Assembly (NCBI GenBank): GCA_021397845.1
Contig: CM038052.1
Span: 140,869,854-140,933,853 of the forward strand
Length of the DNA stretch: 64,000 nucleotides
Origin: Areca catechu
Lineage: Eukaryota > Streptophyta > Magnoliopsida > Arecales > Arecaceae
Reading direction: 5' to 3'
This document shows, one piece after another, positions 58,042-64,000 of this stretch (the stretch's first letter is position 1; each line of letters begins with the position of its first letter). Made by a program: the position numbers and the translations under genes. Below the pieces are notes generated by a model, which worked only from the letters and a program-made list of their open reading frames with translations, searched no databases and was not told the origin of the DNA.

Positions 58042-60428
58042 TGTTGGGAATTGTGTCCCAAAGCTAATCGCCTGGGTTGTAGGCGGTTGAGCTAAGTATT
58101 GTATTTTTTCAATGAATTAATAAAAAATTATTTTTGGCAGCTCATCACATATTGAATTTCCCTGAAATGAACTCTTTCCTATGTGATGAAGTCCTTAGGA
58201 CTACACTGACTTCGATACAGAGAGGATGTATCGAGTGGTCCTTAAACTCGGTTCATAACCAAAGGATATATTGTATTGGACGGCAATATATCAAGTATAG
58301 GTTATTGTAGTTCACATCGTTTGGTTGTCCTCTTGACTAAATGAGTGTGGTGACACTGATGTGATCTGCAAGTGGGATATATGTGATATCTCATTGAACG
58401 TGACTCCGTGCAGTCCCTTTCTGCCAAAGGGATACTCACGATTGGATATCGGTATAAGTGTCCCTCTGACCTGAGATCATCGCGGTAGCTTGCAAGCAAC
58501 TCCCTGTGCTTTGGTGCCAGACTACCCGGATTTTTAATCCAGTGACGGAAGGTTTCTGGGTACAGGCAAGTACTTGTGGAGCAGTGATGGACCAAGATGG
58601 AATTGACCTGTCCAAACAGTTTGGATTGAATGTCTCGCAGTATCTCAATTTAGCAAATCCTCGGCCGGGGTAGCCCTAGTGAAGAGTCACTGGGCTTGCG
58701 AGGTTGAGACACGTAGTCGACTGACTCAGTCTGCGTTGGCAGCCCAATCTCAATCGTCCTGAGCATTTGAGGTGAAAGGGATGAATTATACGGTAACCAT
58801 ATGCTAGAGGTTCGATAGTTTGCTCCCGCATCTTCGACCTATCCGGATGCCGGGACCCATTGCTAGATGGTTTCCTGTGCTGGTACTAGAATTATTCTGG
58901 TGCTACCGTTTAGGTTCGAACCTATGAGGTCACACGCCACAGAGGATAACTCTCTGATCCGGATACCGATTACGATTGGGAATCATCTTGGTTTTATGGT
59001 CACAGTATTTTTGAGCACTCTTTTCCCCGTCTTGCCCTTGTCTGTGTCGACCAGAAAATGTTCCAGGTTGACCAGCACTGCGCCAGGATTTTTCTGAATC
59101 AGTTTTGAACTGATTCGGAGTTCATTTCGGCCTCCAATTGGTTGTGAACCAATTTTATTCCCTGAACCAGGTTCAATTGGATTGAACCACCGTTGGGTTT
59201 GAACAAAATTGGTTTAATGGGATTGGACCATTTTTGGTTGGACCAGTTTTGGATGAACCGATGTTTTTTTTTTTTTCCATGGACCGTTTTACACGGTCAT
59301 TTGAATGGAGGAAGTCCAAACGATTGCTGGAAGGCCTTGCGCTGGGAGGAATTTCAGAAGGCCAAACGAGTCCGAGGAAGCCAAATCGCTGGGCGTTTTT
59401 CTTCTCCCTCCACCGTTTTGATAATGCCTTTTTAATCCTGGTTTAAGGCTGTTTATTGGGTGTTATGGCTACCACTGCCTCTTGGCCTTCCCTCCCTCTC
59501 TATTTCCCTCTCTCCGCTGCCTTCTTATACCACCCAGTCGTCCCATGTTTTTTTTTGGAATGAAGTTTCAACGAAGGTTTCACCGTGAGTTCAATTATCC
59601 ACCGTGTGAGATCCAAAGGAAAGCAAGAAAAAGATTTGGACATTCCTCTTCTTTGAGAGGCTTAAGGAGAGGGTTTTGGGATGGGTTTAGAAGCCTTAGA
59701 GGGAGAGAAAATCAGATTGTTTCATGCTCAAATTCTGCCCAGTTCTGCTGCAGAATTCTGTGACCGTGAAGCCCTCTTCCGGTGGCTAGCACCGTGCGTG
59801 GAGGCAGATCCAAGAGTCCCGGGCATGTCTCCCCTCTAGAGGGAGTACCACTCTACTCCTCGGAGCAAACCACGCGAGCCGGGATCGCTCCAGTTGCCCG
59901 AAATCCAATGACGAAGACAGCTACTCCGTTCTGCTACCATTTTCGTGCAGCAGAATTCGGCGAATTTTGACAATTTATTGGCTTAGTTTTTCTTGCAGAA
60001 ACTAGTGCCAAATCGAAGAGGACTTCCTTAAGAATCTACAGTTCAAATTTGGGAGCGATCAGAGGTCCGGAAGGCGGCGTTCCGTGGACTTTTCGGAAGC
60101 CCTGTTTTCAGCCCAAGGTGGAAGACGACTGGAATAACTTTATTCCAGTTATTCCAGTCTATTCCAGGTTTATCCCAGACTTATTCCAGCTGGGAATAAG
60201 GTATGTTTTTTGGGTTTTAATTTCGGTGCATGTGTTGATCTAGATTTATTAAAATGTTTATAAATATTATATGTCCTATATCATGCCAATACATGCATCT
60301 TGCATATGCTAGATCCTGTGCGGAGTAGGTATTTTTCGTATTTATTTTAAAAATATTTTAAAATATTTACCTGCTCCCTGTGCTGTTGCATGCTTAGCGT
60401 AGACACCTGCACCACATTTTTACTTTCA
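58042..60428 (+). repeat. 5' LTR of element D
   Basis: It starts TGTTGGGAATTG and ends ACTTTCA, 2387 bp. Short inverted repeats are found at 59096-59116 and 59136-59154, as in the LTR at 1-9096. Open frames inside it lack any known domain. Confidence 0.85.
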
Positions 60429-60429
60429 G

Positions 60430-60442
60430 TGGTATTAGAGCC
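60430..60442 (+). other. Primer-binding site of element D
   Basis: TGGTATTAGAGCC, one mismatch from the usual tRNA-Met complement. Confidence 0.8.
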
Positions 60443-61963
60443 AGGTTCTAGTGTAACATATCTTGATGCATGTATAGTAGATTAAATTGTTTAATCTTGG
60501 GATTAGAGAGTACTTTTAAGAACCTAGTTGAGACCTTCACCATGGCCGTGTGTCTTTGACACGATGCGGTTCGTCTGTGTTGGCCTCTTCAGAAGGATCC
60601 TTTAAGGAAATCAAAAAGAAATGAAAATTATTTTATAAATTTGGCATGATTTATAATTTTGTTATTTGGGTCATATAATATTTATAAAAGTATAAATCTA
60701 GATATGATGCATAATTTTAGATGTAAAATTGTTTTACATAGAGACTTAATTAAAAAATGTTTTAATTAAGTATTTGGCTTAATAAAAATTTTTAGGTTTA
60801 TGAAATCTAATAAAATTTGCATAAGCCAAATTGGGTTAATTGGGTTAGCTAATTAGTTGGGTCCATCACTGGGTTAGACCTAAGTTTAGTTGAACCGGAT
60901 TAAAAGAAGATTAAACAAAAGTTGTTTAAGGTCTTTCTTTAGAACTATCTAATAGTTAGATTAGTTGATCCGTTCATCTAAAATGGATCCAATTAGTGGC
61001 TCAGTGGATGCCCGAGTCTTTAGGCTAGTCTGATCGAGTCTGGTAAACCGACTGGTGTCGAGGTAGGTTTGGCAATTGTGATCATGGTTGTATGAGGCTA
61101 CCTCTTTCCTGGCCAACTTGGTTGGTATCTAGGAAAGATGGTTAATGGCGGATACTCACCCATGATCTCACCTACCTGGCTAGTCGAGTCGACCAGAACT
61201 GATTGGAAAAGCTCAATGACTCGAGTTAAGCCATGTCACCCAGGTTGATCGGTCTGACTGATCAATAGGTGCCCATGGATCAATTGTTGATTTAATTCAA
61301 CCCTCCTGGAATCTAATTGATTCAGTGGGAGGATGATCCATGTCCTTACCTTTTTCTTCTATCACAAAAAAAAAAAAAAAAAAAATCATCTAAAATTATT
61401 AGGTCCTTAAAAAGACTAAGTCAAGGAGTTGACAGTGTCTTAGCCTCCCATTAAGTTGGATAGAAATGTGTCCACTAGCTTGGTATGCATCGGCGGTTCC
61501 ATAGAACGGGTGTACATCCGGCGACTGGAATTTCTATCTGATCGATGATGGTTCAGTGCAACCTCCTTAACGGGACTAGGTGGGCCGGCCATAGTCGGGC
61601 TTGGTCTTTAGTTAGCTGGAAGCATTGGATTAGTCATTTTAATGATTGGACCTAACCAGAGACCCGCAATAGGAGGCCCCTAGGCCGATTGGGGTGTTCT
61701 CTGGGGCTAAATAAAATACTGAAAATTGTTTAGGGAAATAATTGGTTTACGAACCTACCTTTATGCTCGTATGGGTGAGCCGGCCATAGTCGGGCTCATG
61801 CGTGGCCTATTTGATTTCAGTACCTACTTGAAAAAGGGTTTTCACGGATTGAAGTTAGAGGCTACCAATCTGAAAAATTAGTGGGAGAAACCATTAGACT
61901 AAAGTCCATGTCTTTTGGTTAATTTATTAATTCATATACTAATAGGTCTTATTTTCTTTTCAG
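60443..61963 (+). other. Leader of element D
   Basis: No coding motif. It contains two copies of GCCGGCCATAGTCGGGCT (near 61585 and 61790), a run of A around 61364-61384, and a block like one in the leader of C (GGCCAACTTGGTTGGTATCTAGGAAAG). Just before gag it reads AAAAATTAGTGGGAGAA. Confidence 0.55.
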
Positions 61964-64000
61964 ATGTCTTCCAATTTATCGCTCCGGTCACTTCTCGATA
62001 ACGAGAAGTTAAAGGGTCACAACTTCGATAGTTGGTATCGAAAGTTGAGAATAGTTCTGGAACACGAACGGATCCTGTATGTGATAACGGATCCGGCACC
62101 TGAAATCCCTCCCGCTAATGCACGGAGTGCGGTCAGAGATGCTTATCTGAAGTGGGTCTCTGATCGGACTACTGTCCGTTGCATTATGCTAGTAGTGATG
62201 AACGACGAGTTCACTCGCAAATTCGAGGAGGCCCAACCTGATGAAATCCTTCAAAAGTTGAAGGAATCCTTCGGCACCCCGGATGATGTAGAACGGTACA
62301 AAGTGTCTTGTGCCATCTACAACTCCAAGATGCCGAATGGCGGTTCAATCACTGATCATGTATTGTACATGATCGAGCTGATTGAAAAACTGGGCAAACT
62401 CGGATGCCCCTGGCACGAGCAGCTCGGCAAGGATGCGATCCTGAATTCTCTTCCCTCCTCCTATCTTGATTTTCTTGATCATTACAGAATGAACAAGCCT
62501 GCAGTAAACTACCATGGTCTTTTGGGATTACTACAGACTTTCGAGAAAGACCACCAACTTAATAAGGGGGTGGTGAATTTAGTGGGAGGAGGTAGAGGTC
62601 ATCGTCCCTTTAAGAAAGGGAAGAAGAAAATAAATAAAAAAGGAAAGAAGGCGCAGAATGCTCCTGGCCCGAGTCAGACGAGGAAGTTTAAGGCTGATCA
62701 GTCTTCTGCAGAGTGCATCCACTGCAAGAAGAAGGGACACTGGAAGAGGAACTGTCCTCTTTATATTGCGTCCCTTGATCCGAACAGGCCGAGACAGCAG
62801 AAGTCTGCTGGACAAGGTATTTATATGATAAGACCTTGTAATTACTCAATTGTTGATACTGCTAACTGGGTATTGGATTCTGGTAGTCCAATTCATGTTT
62901 GTAATTCGTTACAGGGACTTCAAGTTAGTAGAAGATTTGAAGATGAAGAACAGTTTCTGAGCGTCGAGAATGGAAATCGTGTTCCAGTACTGGCGGTCGG
63001 AGTCCTGCATCTTGTCTTTGAGTCTTGTACTGTCGAACTAGTCGACTGTCACTATTGTCCTAGTTTCATTATGAGCATAATCTCTGTAGGCCTTTTGGCC
63101 AGTTGTGGTTTTGAACTATCAATAAAAGAAGATTTTTGCAATGTTATTTTGAATAACTTTGTTATAATGAAAGCTAGATTAAATAATGGCATATACGTAC
63201 TATCAAGCCCTGTTAGTGTAATGTACACTTCTAGCAAACACCCAAGGTTAGATAATGTCAACGATTTGTATCTTTGGCACTGTAGGCTAGGTCATATTAA
63301 CCAAAATAGAATAAACAAGATGCGAGGAGATGGACTCCTCGAGGTCAGTGATTCTGAATCACTGCCCACTTGTGAATCCTGTTTACTTGGTAAAATGACA
63401 AAGTCACCTTTTACTGGAAAAGGTGAACGAGCTACAGAACTTCTAAGTCTAATACATACTGATGTATGTGGACCGATGACAGTTAGTGCTAGAGGAGGAT
63501 ACAAATATTTCATTACTTTTACAGACGACTTTTCAAGGTTCGGTTAAGTCTTTTTAATGAGACATAAGTCTGAGTCGTTTGAAATGTTCAAACGATACCG
63601 TAATGAAGTAGAAAAGCAAACTAGAAAAAGTATTAAAACCCTTCGATCTGATCGAGGTGGCGAATATTTATCTGGTGCTTTTTTGACATATCTTGAAGAA
63701 AATGGAATTCTCTCTCAGTGGACTCCTCCAGGAACACCACAGTTGAATGGTGTGTCCGAAAGGAGGAATCGAACCTTGTTGGACATGGTTCGATCCATGA
63801 TGGGCTTTGCAACGCTGCCGCTATCCTTTTGGGGATATGCGCTTCAGACAGCCTGTTACTTATTAAATAATGTTCCAAGTAAATATGTTGTCTCCACTCC
63901 GTATGAGATGTGGAATGGACGTAAACCATCAATCTCACACCTTCGGGTCTGGGGTTGTCCGGCTTACATAAAGCGTTTAGACTCAGACAAACTTGGTCCT
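61964..64000 (+). pseudogene. Copia gag-pol of element D, one nonsense codon, truncated by the window
   Basis: Open from ATG 61964 for 527 codons. Gag domain: NFDSWYRKLRIVLEHERI, then SKMPNGGSITDHVL, and LNSLPSSYLDF. The CCHC knuckle CIHCKKKGHWKRNC begins at residue 251. The protease has WVLDSGS with the catalytic Asp at residue 305. GAG-pre-integrase (LWHCRLGHINQ, CESCLLGK) and integrase (LIHTDVCGPM, with Asp at residue 500) follow. The frame stops at TAA 63545-63547, just after FTDDFSRFG, where C has a Tyr codon after FSR-YGF. The same frame then continues through SDRGGEY and the NGVSERRNRT region to the window edge. Gag, protease and integrase are in one frame, as in C. Confidence 0.88.

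Larger units (their letters stand above)
58042..64000 (+). mobile_element. Copia element D (5' part)
   Basis: A plus-strand element inserted into pol of A. The flanking five bases are CAACA (58037-58041), expected to recur after its 3' LTR beyond the window. It has a 2387-bp LTR, a PBS, a leader of about 1.5 kb and gag-pol into the integrase. The family is the same as the LTR at 1-9096 and related to element C. The long LTR and the MSSNLSLRSLLDN-type Gag point to one of the large-LTR Copia lineages; I would not name it more exactly. Confidence 0.88.

Noticed and set aside
59193..60243. Several plus-strand frames in the D LTR that could be a host exon
   Set aside because: They are short, in different frames, without domains, and inside an LTR that also occurs at 1-9096.
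61364..61384. Run of A as the poly(A) tail of a LINE or processed gene copy
   Set aside because: It lies within the continuous leader of D, with no coding remnant before it and no duplication around it.

Overview
The window looks like repeat-rich intergenic DNA from a plant nuclear genome. Every long coding stretch I can recognise belongs to an LTR retrotransposon, apart from one fragment that resembles an endogenous pararetrovirus. I found no host gene, tRNA, rRNA or CRISPR array. Most primer-binding sites match the 3' end of initiator tRNA-Met (TGGTATCAGAGC), as in plant Copia and chromovirus elements. Composition and element types suit an angiosperm, but I cannot name the species.

The layout is a stack of insertions ordered by boundaries and 5-bp target-site duplications (TSDs). 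(1) Positions 1-9096 are one long-LTR Copia LTR (family D/G, plus strand), split by a minus-strand chromovirus-like Gypsy element F (1116-8142, TSD CTTTC). (2) Positions 9097-10034 look like pararetrovirus coding sequence, followed by a minus-strand Gypsy gag scrap to 10615. (3) Sirevirus-like Copia element E (plus strand) starts at 10616. It is broken in its integrase by Gypsy element H (14955-20863, TSD ATAAG) and in its RNase H by the next element. (4) Sirevirus-like element A (minus strand) starts at 23104 and leaves the window through a further insertion at 58042. It carries a solo LTR of family F (24862-26580, TSD AATAA) and Copia element C (27541-53120, plus strand, TSD GAAGT). (5) C in turn carries sirevirus-like element B (31152-46814, minus strand, TSD GTTTG) just upstream of its gag. 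(6) Copia element D (plus strand) starts at 58042 inside A and runs off the window in its integrase.

Five things stand out. First, the LTRs of the three sirevirus-like elements each hold a tandem array of short hairpins at the same place, about 200-490 bases before the primer-binding site. Stem sequences change on both sides while a GAGCCT-type loop is kept, which looks like a conserved RNA structure. Second, element B contains four tandem copies of a 1586-bp block running from gag into integrase, all with the same join. Third, A and B carry a long extra reading frame after pol, and each has a subfamily-specific TCGAC minisatellite both in its LTRs and upstream of that frame. Fourth, the two Gypsy elements F and H lack protease, reverse transcriptase and RNase H, and share an unrecognised module in their place. 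Fifth, F-family LTR ends carry copies of the primer-binding site.

Almost every element has stops or frameshifts. The best-preserved reading frames are the gag and pol of B and the first 527 codons of D. The ends of A, D, E and G lie outside the window.
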